From Arion vulgaris (taxonomy: Eukaryota > Mollusca > Gastropoda > Stylommatophora > Arionidae), in contig CM036756.1 in assembly GCA_020796225.1 (NCBI GenBank), forward strand, positions 60,726,644-60,790,643: DNA of 64,000 nucleotides, read 5' to 3'. Position numbers and translations under genes: made by a program. Below are positions 53,134 to 63,359 of this stretch, piece after piece. A model generated the notes under the pieces. The model searched no databases. It worked only from the letters and a program-made list of their open reading frames with translations, and was not told the origin of the DNA. How positions within the stretch are numbered: the first letter of the stretch is position 1; each line of letters begins with the position of its first letter.

Positions 53134-53545
53134 TGACATAGAAAAGTGATAGAAAATTTACCATTTGGAGGGAATAGTCAGTGGATAGTGATAGAAAATT
53201 TACCATTTGGAGGGAATAGTCAGTGGATAGTGATAGAAAATTTACCATTTGGAGGGAATAGTCAGTGGATAGTGATAGAAAATTTACCATTTGGAGGGAA
53301 TAGTCAGTGGATAGTGATAGAAAATTTACCATTTGGAGGGAATAGTCAGTGGATAGTGATAGAAAATTTACCATTTGGAGGGAATAGTCAGTGGATAGTG
53401 ATAGAAAATTTACCATTTGGAGGGAATAGTCAGTGGATAGTGATAGAAAATTTACCATTTGGAGGGAATAGTCAGTGGATAGTGATAGAAAATTTACCAT
53501 TTGGAGGGAATAGTCAGTGGATAGTGATAGAAAATTTACCATTCT
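53134..53545. repeat. 42-bp minisatellite, ~10 nearly identical copies
   Basis: AGTGATAGAAAATTTACCAT + TTGGAGGGAATAGTCAGTGG + AT, with no internal variation that I can see until the last unit. Both strands stay open (161 and 168 codons). Confidence 0.98.
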
Positions 53546-53869
53546 GCGGGAAACACATGAAAAAAAAAGAAAGAATAACAACTTTAAACGATTTACAAGA
53601 TGTATTCTGTGTCGGACTGCATCCAGCATAGTTGGACATTTTTTTAGCCTCTATAACGAAGCGTAAAAACTGAAAACTAGCATCAAAATGATGACCAATA
53701 GAACACACAAGCCAACCATACCTATTTGGGGTTAGACATGGTATATTTGACATCGAGGTTCAAGGTTAACGTTGCTCTGGCTGGCCTTGAGAAAATGGTT
53801 TTCTTCGTGTCAGTTTCTTTTGGTGTGTAGTCTTCAATCCGAGACCACGACAGTTGAACGTGAATAAAA

Positions 53870-54024
53870 CATGCGCAGAAACCATATGTGCTGGCATACG
53901 GTTCTGTAGGTGCCCAACTAGCACAACGAACTCGAGCTTTAAAGCTTAAACCACATAAAGACCCCAAAGAGTAGTTTAACAAGTGGTGGATGTAAACAGA
54001 ACGAAGAAGAAGAAGAAGAATGAT
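53870..54024 (+). mobile_element. diverged SINE A-like fragment
   Basis: CGCAGAAACCATATGTGCTG, GGTGCCCAACTAGCACAACG, AGTTTAACAAGTGGTGGATG, tail GAAGAAGAAGAAGAA. Parallels the SINE A 3' half at low identity, possibly another subfamily. Confidence 0.6.
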
Positions 54025-54074
54025 AAGGAAACGACAGACAAAATTTAAAGAAATAGTCACTATTTAGAAAGAGG

Positions 54075-54188
54075 TTACCGGGACCCAAATTTAGGGTGTA
54101 AAGAATAGAACCACTGTTCCCTGCCACGCATGCCGTAATCGGTGACTAAGGAGGTTTGGCTGAAATCGGATGCCAGAAGAAGAAGAAG
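54075..54188 (+). mobile_element. SINE B with ~140-bp internal deletion
   Basis: GGTTACCGGGACCCAAATTT to GGCTGAAATCGGATG, then directly CCAGAAGAAGAAGAAG. Confidence 0.88.
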
Positions 54189-54264
54189 TTAACAAAGAAA
54201 ACCGGCACTGTATTCACTATTTAGAAGAAATAAACCTCCAGATTTCAAATAAAGAGTACAATCT

Positions 54265-54504
54265 CTTCTTCTTCCAACGCTCCATATAGACTACTTGTTA
54301 ACCACTCTGTGTGATCTGAGCCTAAGTGCGATTGTATGTTGTGTCAGTTACGCGTCTACAAGTAGACCAGCAGATTTTTCTGCGATGCTTTTTATTTACT
54401 AGGGTAGCTTCCCTACGTCCTAAATCAGTCGTCTCTTACGACATGCCTTCTAGGCTGCAGTGGTACTATTTTTGCTTCCCCTGAGGTCACCGGAACCACA
54501 AGGG
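54265..54504 (-). mobile_element. SINE A
   Basis: TCTTCTTCTTCCAACGCTCC to ACCGGAACCACAAGGGC; lacks about 10 bp in the 3' region. Confidence 0.88.
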
Positions 54505-54998
54505 CCATATAATATAATTAAATTGTGAATAATAACTAAGAGACGATCTAGCAATAAAAAACTGAAGAGAATATTTTGTAGTGAGAACAAATGTAATATT
54601 CTGCATTGAAATGAAACAATATAAATTTATAATTGGAGAAAATATAAAAAGAACGACAAAAAAAACTAGATAACTAATCACATTTTACTTGACAAAGCAA
54701 GTCGCCTAACATAAAGAAAGTGCGTGCTAGTGGGACGGAGAGACATATTCGCCTATTCAGAATAGAAACCGATGGGATAAGTAAACTTGAAACTTTGAAT
54801 TCCTTGTTCTGTTTACAGTTTGAATCTTGCTACACGTTAAGTCAGAACAGAGCACAGCTATGAGACGACCGGCTAGTCTATAATTATTCAAGTACCTGTC
54901 TTTATCTACCTTGAGAGCATAGGTACACTTTTCTTTCTTCCAAAGTGAAGTATAGAAGAAAATTACCTGCATGTGTCGGTACATACATATATGATATA
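54505..54998. other. no feature recognised
   Basis: AT-rich sequence with short ORFs. Confidence 0.4.
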
Positions 54999-55006
54999 TG
55001 AATACA

Positions 55007-55760
55007 CAAGACCGTGCGGTAGATTTTCTCAGTATGATGCAAGTCTTCGAAATGTCGCCCCTTAAATGTTTTTCTTTACAATAACCTTCGTGTGTGGTGG
55101 GTTTTTTTTAACAGAACAAAATGTATGAATACAATTTTTGTTATGAAAATATAAATTACTTTAAATAATGATATCAATTCATAACTCTTCCCCAAAAGTA
55201 TAATAGCTTCGCACTGTCAGATCAAAAGTCTTTCGGCGAGCTCTTGCCAACTATACACCTGCACAAGAAACCGAAATCAAATGGTACCGAAAATGCTTAG
55301 GCAGAGGCGTGCGATAAATCATAAATCGTGTACATCAATATCGGAATAACATAGACCAATATAAAAAAGCGTTGCATAAAGATATTTAATCTTCTTCTTC
55401 TTCTTTGCGTTCGTTCTTTACGACCAATTTTAATCACTCTTTGTGATATGTTTGATCTTTGCCAAGAACGTGTATACGTTGCATATTGGTTTGGTAGGCC
55501 CCTAAACACATAGACTTCTACACGTTTAGGACACATGCATCCGATTTCAGTCAAACCTCCCTAGTCGCCTCTTACGACATGCGTGGCAGGTAACAGTGGT
55601 TCTATTCTTTACATCCCAAATTTGGGCCCCGGTAACCACTCGGGCGAGATATTTAATTATGTGAATGGTTCAAATTGTATTTTGATCTCACTGCTTATGC
55701 CGCCCTTACAGGACCGCCTGATGCGGCCACCTCTCTGTATCCTAGCAAGGCACGGTCCTG
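55007..55760. mobile_element. hAT-like non-autonomous element carrying SINE B, 8-bp TSD
   Basis: Ends CAAGACCGTGCGG and GGCACGGTCCTG. TGAATACA / TGAATATA at 54999..55006 and 55761..55768. Homologous to 37979..38822; its own interior is longer (extra sequence 55090..55310). Confidence 0.88.
55391..55646 (-). mobile_element. SINE B, full length, 11-bp TSD
   Basis: CTTCTTCTTCTTCTTTGCGT to GTAACCACTCGGGCG. AGATATTTAAT is at 55380..55390 and 55647..55657. Confidence 0.96.
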
Positions 55761-56141
55761 TGAATATATATAGCCTCTTTTTCGTCTTTACGGGCGTTCA
55801 TTTGTATGTGTATTACTGTGACAACTTCTGAGTTTTCGCTTTTCTTTCTTGTCTTTCAGCTCATCTCCAAGTTTCTTATCAAAATACTGAGCCCTTGCAT
55901 AATTTCACGCTCCACACAATTCTGTCATCAGCTAGTATTTTTTTTCCCCCATTTGCTGGGACAGATAGAAAAGTTCGTCAGTGAGGCCTTGCAGACATCC
56001 TTATATCTGAGCAGTGGTCTGCCTTGGTGCCTCTTCCCCTCCGAAAGTTCACAGAACAACATTTGTTTTGCTATGCGACAATTGTCCATTCTTCTCACGT
56101 GCCCCAACCATCTTAGTATTCTACTGCTTTATGCCCATGAT

Positions 56142-56665
56142 ACGCCCGAGTGGTTACCGGGGCCCAAATTTGGGGTGTAAAGAATAGAACCACTGTTACC
56201 TGCCACGCATGTCGTAAGAGGCGACTAAAGAGGTTTGGCTGAAATCGGATGCACATGTCCTAAACGTGTAGAAATATATGCGTTTAGGGGCCTACAAACC
56301 AATGTGCAACGTATACACGTTCTTGGCAAAGATCAAACATATCACCGCCCGAGTGGTTACCGGGGCCCAAATTTGGGGTGTAAAGAATAGAACCACTGTT
56401 ACCTGCCACGCATGTCGTAAGAGGCGACTACGGAGGTTTGGCTGAAATCGGATGCACGTGTCCTAAACGTGTAGAAATCTATGTGTTTAGGGGCCTACCA
56501 AACCAATGTGCAACGTATACACGTTCTTGGCAAAGATCAAACATATCACAAAGTGATTAAAATTGGTTGTAAAGAATGAACGCGACGAAGAAGAAGAAGA
56601 AACATATCACAAAGAGTGATTAAAATTGGTCGTAAAGAACGAACGCGACGAAGAAGAAGAAGAAG
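56142..56665 (+). mobile_element. SINE B (outer) with SINE B inserted in it, 11-bp TSD
   Basis: ACGCCCGAGTGGTTACCGGG to GAACGCGACGAAGAAGAAG. ATGCCCATGAT is at 56131..56141 and 56666..56676. Confidence 0.95.
56346..56599 (+). mobile_element. SINE B (inner), full length
   Basis: AAACATATCAC is duplicated at 56335..56345 and 56600..56610. Same GAACGCGACGAAG end variant as its host, unlike other B copies (GAACGCAAAGAAG). Confidence 0.95.
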
Positions 56666-56816
56666 ATGCCCATGATGGAAGGCAGGCTTATACGTTGTAG
56701 TACTTCAGAGTTGCTTATCTTGTCGTACCACCTGATGTTCATAATCTAGCGGAGACATCGAAGGTGAAAGATGTTAAGGATCCTCTCGTGCCTTGAGTAG
56801 GTACATGATGTGCATA

Positions 56817-56840
56817 TATATACATATATACATTCATATA

Positions 56841-56874
<34 letters not shown>

Positions 56875-56875
56875 C
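56817..56875. repeat. (CATA)n microsatellite
   Basis: CATACATACATA tract; a further run lies at 57042..57105 on the other side of the MITE. Confidence 0.95.
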
Positions 56876-57041
56876 CAGTGGCGGCTAGTGATCATTTTTG
56901 TTGGTGGGGCCAGACAAATATTTTTCGGAAAAATCATGGTTTTGGGTTGTTATGTTTTAATTTATAAAATAATAAATTCACGTTACACATTATTTTTGGT
57001 GGAGCCCGGCCCCAGTGGCCCTTAATGACGAGCCGCCTCTG
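56876..57041. mobile_element. hAT-like MITE (CAGTGGCGGCT ends), second copy
   Basis: CAGTGGCGGCTAGTGATCA to ACGAGCCGCCTCTG, reverse orientation to 6111..6273. It lies in a CATA microsatellite; 8-bp flanks ATATATAC / ATACATAC differ at one base. Confidence 0.85.
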
Positions 57042-57360
57042 ATACATACATAAATACATACATATATACATACATACATACAGTATACATACAGTATACA
57101 TAATAGCCGTCCATCGCAAGCGATGATGACAACAATCTCAGACGTGTACTGTTGCACCTCTCTGGTGTGTGCGGAGGTGACTGTAGAGTCCAATCCTAGA
57201 ACAGAATCCCGACCACAGGTGGGGCATACATGATCAAGGTTAGACATGTGCGTGTTGTGTGCTCTGTCTTTTCGCGCTGCTCGTTTTCTCTGTGACTCAA
57301 CAATACACAGTATACATACAAACATACATACATAAATACATACATGCATATATATATATA

Positions 57361-57619
57361 CAGGGTGTTCAAGATAAAAGCGGTCTGTGAATGGAGCTAA
57401 TCTGGCATATATGTATGAAAATGAGAAGGTTCAGTTATGACGTAGTATAGGTCAAGGTTGTGTGACGGTATGTAATTGTAGTGCGGGAAGGGGCGATGAA
57501 CAAATGTGACGTGGGACAAGCTAGTCAGAACCGGTTTAAATAGTAAATTGACACAAAGCGATAGGTTATCTGGCAACTTTCGATTTTTCAATGGGGCTGC
57601 AATTATCTTGAACACCCTG
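57361..57619. mobile_element. Tc1/mariner-like MITE with ~19-bp TIRs at a TA
   Basis: CAGGGTGTTCAAGATAA at the left and TTATCTTGAACACCCTG at the right, flanked by TA on both sides (57359..57360 and 57620..57621). 259 bp; no transposase motif in the interior. Confidence 0.9.
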
Positions 57620-57658
57620 TATATGATCGGAGATTCCCATGTTATTTACGTCCCATAA

Positions 57659-57788
57659 TCGCCGAGTGGTTATCGGGGCCCAAATTTGGGGTGTAAAGAA
57701 TAGAACCACTGTTACCTGCCACGCATGTCGTAAGAGGCGACTAAGGAGGTTTGGCTGAAATCGGATACACATGTCATAAGAAGATGTC
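57659..57788 (+). mobile_element. SINE B, 3'-truncated
   Basis: CGCCGAGTGGTTATCGGGGC to CGGATACACATGTCATAAG, followed by AAGATG. Confidence 0.88.
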
Positions 57789-57847
57789 CTGTAATTATTT
57801 GTTGACCTAAGTTTGTTATTGCAAATCAAATAAACAAAAAATGTGTC

Positions 57848-58103
57848 TTTCTTCTTCTTACTGTTTTTCGAACGCTCCATGTTGACCACTCTTTGTGATT
57901 TGTATCTGATCTGAGCCTAAGAGCGATTGTACGTTTTACCAGTTTTGCACCTACAAGTAGGCCAGCACATCCGATTTCTGCGACGCCTTTTATTTACTAG
58001 GGTAACTTTCCTAGGCCCCTACCTCAGTCGCCTTTTACGACATGTCTTGTAGGACGCAGTGTTACATTCTTTGCACCCATTGTGAACCCGGCAACACACG
58101 GGC
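57848..58103 (-). mobile_element. SINE A
   Basis: CTTCTTCTTACTGTTTTTCG to CGGCAACACACGGGC. Confidence 0.9.
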
Positions 58104-58330
58104 TTCGTTTATGTCATTTGTCATGATAGATCAAAAGTCACGAACGTTTTTCAGGTATTAACCAAAATGTGAATATTAAACCGTAGTCTCCGGCAACGTC
58201 TGTTATCAGAGGTCACGGTTAAACTAAGGGAACATAACAGTTCACATGTCACAGTTCACAGTAAACAAAAACAGAATACGTGCTATGGAACTGAACAATA
58301 GTTGTTTTTGAAGTAAAGAATACATTTTAC

Positions 58331-58587
58331 TTCTTCTTCTTCGAATGCTCATATCGACCATTTGTTGACCACTCTATGTGATTTGTATGTCATCTGTGCC
58401 TAAGAGCGATTGTACGTTGTGCCAGTTATGCACATAGAAGTAGGCCAGCACATCCGATTTCTCCGATGCTTTTTATTTACTATGCTAGCTTTCTTAGGTC
58501 CTACCTCAGTCGCCTCTTACGACATGCCTTGTAGGTAGCAATGTTACTATTCTTTGCTCCCCTTGAGAACCTGGTAACACACGGGTG
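58331..58587 (-). mobile_element. SINE A
   Basis: CTTCTTCTTCTTCGAATGCT to GGTAACACACGGGTG. Confidence 0.9.
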
Positions 58588-58879
58588 GTTTATGCGTGTT
58601 TATGGTTAGTTTTTGATGAAAAATGATAATATTAATGATGTTCATTACCGTTAGATTTCATTTGTAACTTCATATAAACTAATTTTCGCAAGTAGTATGT
58701 TTTTTTAAAATTCGTTTTCATCTAACAATACTGAAATGTAAGAGTCACGTGACATGAGTGATCTGATTTATGAACATTTTTCCATTGATCTCAACTATCT
58801 TATAACTACGCGGAGCTGTATTTGAGCATATAATCATCCAATGTGTAGAAAGATAAATAGTAGTTATTATATAGGTAGA
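58588..58879. other. no feature recognised
   Basis: AT-rich spacer. Confidence 0.4.
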
Positions 58880-59138
58880 TCGCCCGTGTGGTACCGGGCT
58901 CGCAAGGGAGCAAAGAATAGTACCACTGCGACCTACAAGGCATGTCGTAAGAGGCGACTGATGTAGGACCTAGGGTAGCTACCCTAGTAAATAAAAAGCA
59001 TTATAGAAATCGGATGTGCTGGCCTACTTGTAGGCGCATAACTGGCACAACGTACAATCGCTCTTGGACCAGATCATATTTAAATCACACAGAGCGGTTG
59101 ACAAGTTGTTGATGTGCAGCGTTAGAAGAAGAAGAAGA
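58880..59138 (+). mobile_element. SINE A, full length
   Basis: CGCCCGTGTGGTACCGGGCT to GCGTTAGAAGAAGAAGAAG. It directly precedes the 46/47-bp array. Confidence 0.92.
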
Positions 59139-59139
59139 A

Positions 59140-60335
59140 TATGGGTACCTTGAGCCTGCCAACAGCCAACATTTAGCACGAATTATATGTGTAGCTTGAC
59201 CCTGCCAACAGCCAACATTTAGCACGAATTATATGTTGTAGATTGAGCCTGCCAACAGCCAACATTTAGCCCGAATTATATGTGTAGCTTGACCCTGCCA
59301 ACAGCCAACATTTAGCACCAATTATATGTTGTAGATTGAGCCTGCCAACAGCCAACATTTAGCACGAATTATATGTTGTAGATTGAGCCTGCCAACAGCC
59401 AACATTTAGCACGAATTATATGTTGTAGATTGAGCCTGCCAACAGCCAACATTTAGCCCGAATTATATGTGTAGCTTGACCCTGCCAACAGCCAACATTT
59501 AGCACCAATTATATGTTGTAGATTGAGCCTGCCAACAGCCAACATTTAGCACGAATTATATGTGTAGCTTGAGCCTGCCAACAGCCAACATTTAGCACCA
59601 ATTATATGTGTAGCTTGACCCTGCCAACAGCCAACATTTAGCACGAATTATATGGGTACCTTGAGCCTGCCAACAGCCAACATTTAGCACGAATTATATG
59701 GGTACCTTGAGCCTGCCAACAGCCAACATTTAGCACGAATTATATGTTGTAGATTGAGCCTGCCAACAGCCAACATTTAGCACCAATTATATGTGTAGAT
59801 TGAGCCTGCCAACAGCCAACATTTAGCACGAATTATATGGGTACCTTGAGCCTGCCAACAGCCAACATTTAGCACGAATTATATGTGTAGCTTGAGCCTG
59901 CCAACAGCCAACATTTAGCACTAATTATATGTTGAAGATTGAGCCTGCCAACAGCCAACATTTAGCACTAATTATATGTTGAAGATTGAGCCTGCCAACA
60001 GCCAACATTTAGCACTAATTATATGTTGAAGATTGAGCCTGCCAACAGCCAACATTTAGCACCAATTATATGTGTAGATTGAGCCTGCCAACAGCCAACA
60101 TTTAGCACGAATTATATGGGTACCTTGAGCCTGCCAACAGCCAACATTTAGCACGAATTATATGGGTACCTTGAGCCTGCCAACAGCCAACATTTAGCAC
60201 GAATTATATGTTGTAGATTGAGCCTGCCAACAGCCAACATTTAGCACGAATTATATGGGTAGCTTGACCCTGCCAACAGCCAACATTTAACACAAATTAT
60301 ATGTGTAGATTGAGCCTCCCAACAGCCAATGTGTA
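59140..60335. repeat. ~46/47-bp minisatellite, ~25 copies, 1.2 kb
   Basis: Constant core CTGCCAACAGCCAACATTTA + GCAC[G/C/T]AATTATATG. The variable joint (GGTACCTTGAG, TGTAGCTTGA, TTGTAGATTGAG, TTGAAGATTGAG) recurs in ordered patterns. Confidence 0.98.
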
Positions 60336-60670
60336 ACAAGAAGCAGCCATTGTGTATCCGCAACAAAGAGAAAACTAGCTAGATCATGAGTAGATGAATT
60401 ACCCAGCACAAACTTCTTTGCAATAAGCCAACAAAATATCGTATCAAATAACCATATTTAGTAAATATCGGGTCGCTTGTCAACCTTCGACAAAATACGT
60501 GTCGAATTACCAATTACATTGTCTGCTATCAAATATGATACGTGTGTCTATATTGCTGTAACAGAAATTCACTGTGGAAATTTAACCATTAGCACAGTTG
60601 CACATTTGCAATTTGGTTGTCACATGCAAGTTGCGACGATTAAGACTTAGTTTATATGGGCAGGTGGGGG
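60336..60670. other. no feature recognised
   Basis: Unique-looking sequence. Confidence 0.4.
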
Positions 60671-60671
60671 G

Positions 60672-60915
60672 TGGTCTCTGTGGCTAAGTCGTAAAGTCCT
60701 TGTCTTGCGAGTCAAAGGTAGTGGGTTTGAACCCCGGACAGCGCCGTTCTGTTCACGAGTGCATTTTTATCTAGAGACCCCTAGAATTGTTTCCAGAACT
60801 ATCAAGTTCATGCTTTGTACACTACTCTCTGCAGGTGGAGTGCCATTTCTGCGGAGTGGGACCAAGCATATGAGGAAAAACCCGGTGCAATGAAGTCAAT
60901 ACTTTTTCTTTAGAA
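60672..60915 (+). mobile_element. SINE D (tRNA-derived)
   Basis: GGTCTCTGTGGCTAAGTCGT (A box), GTAGTGGGTTTGAACCCCGG (B box), GCGCCGTTCTGTTCACGAGT, end TGCAATGAAGTCAATAC. Acceptor stem unpaired. Confidence 0.85.
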
Positions 60916-61082
60916 CCTCTTATTAGACTCTTTAAGACTAAGTTTTCGTGGCTTCTGTCCTTTGCAGAACGTCACAATCATCACATCAAGCATTACCTTT
61001 GAAGTCTGAGAAGTCTGGCCTGGATGGCAAGGGATACTGATGTTAATTTCCTTAGAAGTCACGCAAAAATAATTAAGAGGCG

Positions 61083-61215
61083 TTTCTTCTTCTTTGCGAT
61101 CATTCCTAACAACCCATTTAACCATTCTTTGTGATCTGTGTGGTTTTTGGGTAAAGAAAGTGAATATGTTGTGCCCTGGTTTATAGGACCCCATGGCTTG
61201 TAGGAAGACGCATTC
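61083..61215 (-). mobile_element. SINE H-like fragment (GAA-tailed)
   Basis: TTTCTTCTTCTTTGCGATCA at left, TTGTGCCCTGGTTTATAGGA at right. Loosely parallels the SINE B/H 3' end. Confidence 0.45.
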
Positions 61216-61229
61216 GGAACTCATTAACC

Positions 61230-62030
61230 AATAACTAATCAATCGATCAATCAATCAACTAGCTAATTAACTGATCAGTCAACTAACAAATCAATCAACT
61301 AACCAGCCAACTAATTAACTGATCAAACAACTAACAAATCAATCAATCAACTAATCAGCCAACTAACAAATCAATCAATCAAACAAGCAATCAATCAACA
61401 ACTAATTTACTAACTAATTAATTAATTACCAATTAATCAGCCAACCAACCCAACAACCAACTAATTAACTTGCCAGCCAACCAATTAATCATCCAACCAA
61501 CCCAACAACCAACTAATTAACTTGCCAACCAACCAATTAATCAGCCAACCAACCCAATAACCAACTAATTAACTTGCCAGCCAACCAATTAATCAGCCAA
61601 CCAACCCAACAACCGACTAATTAACTTGCCAGTCAACCAATTAATCAGCCAACTAACTACACTACTAACCAACCAACTAATTAGCCAATCAACCAACCAA
61701 CCAACTAATTAACTAACACATCCCGCCCATGTGGTGTCGGGGCCAGCAAGGGAAGCAAAGAATAGTACCACTGCAACCTAGAAGGCATGTCGTAAGAGGC
61801 GATTTATCTAGGGCCTAGGAAGCTACCCTAGTAAATAAAAAGCATCGCAGAAATTCTATGTGCTAGCCTAGTTCTAGGCACATTACTAGCACAACGTACA
61901 CTTGCTCTTAGGCTCAGATCACATACAAATCACACAGAGTGATTAACAAATGATCGATAAGGAGCGTTCAAAGAAGAACTAACACATCAACTAACCAACA
62001 AACTAACCAACCAACTAACTAACTACATAA
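61230..62030. repeat. (AACCAACTAATT)-type degenerate repeat, split by SINE A
   Basis: Irregular ATCAATCAAC and CAACCAACTAATTAAC units; a ~55-60-bp higher unit (CTTGCCAGCCAACCAATTAA) repeats about four times at 61465..61660. Confidence 0.93.
61723..61976 (+). mobile_element. SINE A, full length, perfect 12-bp TSD
   Basis: CCGCCCATGTGGTGTCGGGG to GCGTTCAAAGAAG. AACTAACACATC is at 61711..61722 and 61977..61988, within the repeat. Confidence 0.95.
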
Positions 62031-62745
62031 TACTTTATAATAAAGGTCAAACAACTACTGGCAAATGATACTAGAAGAATGGATCACACCAACAGTAGCT
62101 TCATAAAAACGACTGAACAAAAAAACAGACAGCACACAAAGACAGCACACAAAAACGAAAGAGAAACACAACAGTTGCAGTTTTATATTTCAACGCGATC
62201 AATAATTGACACAATACGTTTGGGAAAAACCCAGTTATTCGATTTGCCAACTATATAAATGTGTATTATTTCCTGCAAAAACAACATAATTATGCAATGA
62301 TCTGTTTTAACAAATAACATACGCATAATGTTCTCTGTAGATGTCTCCAGAATATAAAATAAGAACATTAGATATGTAATATGGGATTCTCCTATTGCCG
62401 TGTTATATAAGATTGCAATGCAGCAGATAATAAATAACATATTTATACATAATCTATCCTATCAGTGGCAAACATGGACACTGTCCAAGAGAAACACATA
62501 CGCAAGATCAACGCTTACGAGATGAGGTGAGCATGAGAAGAGCCGTCTTTTTAACCATCAGTGAGTTATTAAGATATGGTTTCATGAGACAGAAGGTAGG
62601 AACAATTTACAATCGCGTACAATTAAAGAAAAAACTAACCTAGGAAGTGCACACCCCCCATCCCTAAGTGAACTAGAGCCGCGATAGCCTTCGATCTTGA
62701 AAAATGTTTTTTTGTTTTTTATTTTATTCTTACAAATATTTTTTT
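62031..62745. other. no gene recognised
   Basis: AT-rich; an 85-codon minus ORF at 62183..62440 is Ile/Phe/Tyr-rich and unsupported. Confidence 0.4.
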
Positions 62746-62747
62746 TT

Positions 62748-63000
62748 CATCTTCGAACACTCCATATCGACCACTTGTCAACCATTTGGTGTGATTTGTA
62801 TGTGATTTGAGCCTAAGAGCGATTGTAAGTTGTGCCAGTTGTGCGTCTACAAGTAGGCCAGCACATCCGATTTAAGCGTTGCTTTTTATTTACTAGGGTA
62901 GCTTCCTAGGGCCTACATCAGTCGCCTCTTACGACATGCATTGTAGGTTACAATGGTACTATTTTTTGCTTACCTTGCGGGCCCCGGCACCACATGGGCG
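62748..63000 (-). mobile_element. SINE A, full length
   Basis: TCATCTTCGAACACTCCATA to GGCACCACATGGGCG. Tail reduced to CATCTTC. Confidence 0.9.
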
Positions 63001-63115
63001 GATTTTTTGTTCAATTTATAACCAACTGCCAGCACTGTTGTGTTTATCCGTTTTTAATCCCCATTTGAATCAAGCTGTTCAATATCTCTGATTTCGTTTC
63101 TATATATGTTAGAGG

Positions 63116-63231
63116 TCAACCATGAACATGACCATCGACGAAGTGGGTGAACTGGCAAGAGACAGAGTGAATCTCAGATGTGCTGCAAAGAGAGCAACGT
63201 CATAAAAAGGATACGCACCTTGATGATGATG
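63116..63231 (+). mobile_element. 116-bp (GAT)n LINE 3' end, 12-bp TSD
   Basis: ATGAACATGACCATCGACGA to CCTTGATGATGATG. ATATGTTAGAGG is duplicated at 63104..63115 and 63232..63243. Nearly identical to the end of the 41.5-42.1 kb LINE. Confidence 0.95.
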
Positions 63232-63359
63232 ATATGTTAGAGGACATGTATGATAACCTCGGAAATAAGACGTGAAAAGAAAAATGTCACATAATAGATG
63301 ATAAAGAATCATATTTACATCATAGTACTGAAATAAACACAAAGTGAGCTGAATTCCAA

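Larger units (their letters stand above)
55770..56800 (-). pseudogene. LINE RT C-terminal region hosting two nested SINE B
   Basis: On minus from 56800: RHERILNIFHLRCLR, then (frame changes) KISNSEVLQRISLPSIMGI, SINE B nest, GHVRRMDNCRIAKQM-like text, RYKDVCKASL and SICPSKWGK near 55955. The order HLRCLRR / SEVLQR / GHVRRM / RPLLRYKDVC is a recognisable LINE C-terminal signature. The last part (55775..55870) also occurs at 36.54-36.8 kb. Confidence 0.7.

Noticed and set aside
57397..57615. 72-codon minus ORF as a transposase
   Set aside because: Fills a 259-bp MITE but shows no mariner catalytic motif.
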